64,000 nt of DNA, from NCBI GenBank assembly GCA_944989445.1, contig CALYLW010000988.1, positions 62,001-126,000 on the forward strand, read 5' to 3'. A program made the position numbers and the translations under genes. Below, in pieces: positions 63,941 to 64,000 of this stretch; position 1 is the stretch's first letter, and each line of letters opens with the position of its first letter. This DNA is from Ampullaceana balthica (Eukaryota > Mollusca > Gastropoda > Lymnaeidae). The notes under the pieces are model-generated. The model searched no databases and was not told the DNA's origin. It worked only from the letters and a program-made list of their open reading frames with translations.

Positions 63941-64000
63941 ATCAAGCATAGTTTAGCTATCAATAAAGTATCACAAAAGTGAGATTTATTAATTCTCATT

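Overview
This window looks like animal (metazoan) nuclear DNA, most likely from a mollusc. It is AT-rich, has short exons with GT-AG introns, and carries many DNA transposons, MITEs, SINE-like repeats and minisatellites. The mollusc call is an inference from a class-1 semaphorin combined with mollusc-style hAT/MITE termini; nothing in the window proves it. No bacterial, viral or CRISPR features are seen.

Three protein-coding genes can be assembled exon by exon. (1) On the + strand, 4920-11863 holds the last seven coding exons of a transmembrane class-1 semaphorin: end of the sema domain, PSI domain, stalk, membrane helix and short tail. Its 5' part lies before the window or was not found. (2) On the - strand, 43798-20891 is a complete COMMD10 gene of eight coding exons and 198 predicted residues, with all junctions in frame. 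(3) On the - strand, 62395-62230 is the last coding exon of EDC3 (enhancer of mRNA decapping 3), whose upstream exons lie beyond 64000. The semaphorin and COMMD10 genes converge on 11.9-20.9 kb. EDC3 and COMMD10 run in tandem, about 18 kb apart.

Layout: 1-4.9 kb, upstream intron or intergenic DNA with two small tandem arrays; 4.9-11.9 kb, semaphorin with a perfect 20-copy 24-bp array; 11.9-20.9 kb, candidate 3' UTRs, a 250-bp hairpin element and a retroelement fossil; 20.9-30.8 kb, the last COMMD10 intron, holding a 36-bp array, a 1-kb minisatellite, a 2.7-kb 21-bp minisatellite and two hAT MITEs; 30.8-43.8 kb, the remaining COMMD10 exons with hAT elements (one about 14 nt from a splice donor), a nested pair of transposons around an extreme poly-G/CpG block, tRNA-like sequences, a short Helitron and a cluster of long palindromes; 44.3-45.2 kb, a deleted mariner; 45-62 kb, AT-rich DNA with a second Helitron copy, a SINE, MITEs and an (AG)n tract but no gene I recognise; 63.3-63.9 kb, a 5'-truncated non-LTR retrotransposon with an exact 12-bp target duplication.

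The three host genes have unrelated roles: axon-guidance signalling, copper-metabolism/COMMD-CCC endosomal trafficking and NF-kB control, and P-body mRNA decapping. I see no operon-like or pathway link. The most unusual content is in the non-coding DNA: a Helitron validated by a neighbouring empty site, the palindrome cluster, the 21-bp-period minisatellite with an AGGTCA motif in most units, and the poly-G block, which may be an assembly artefact.
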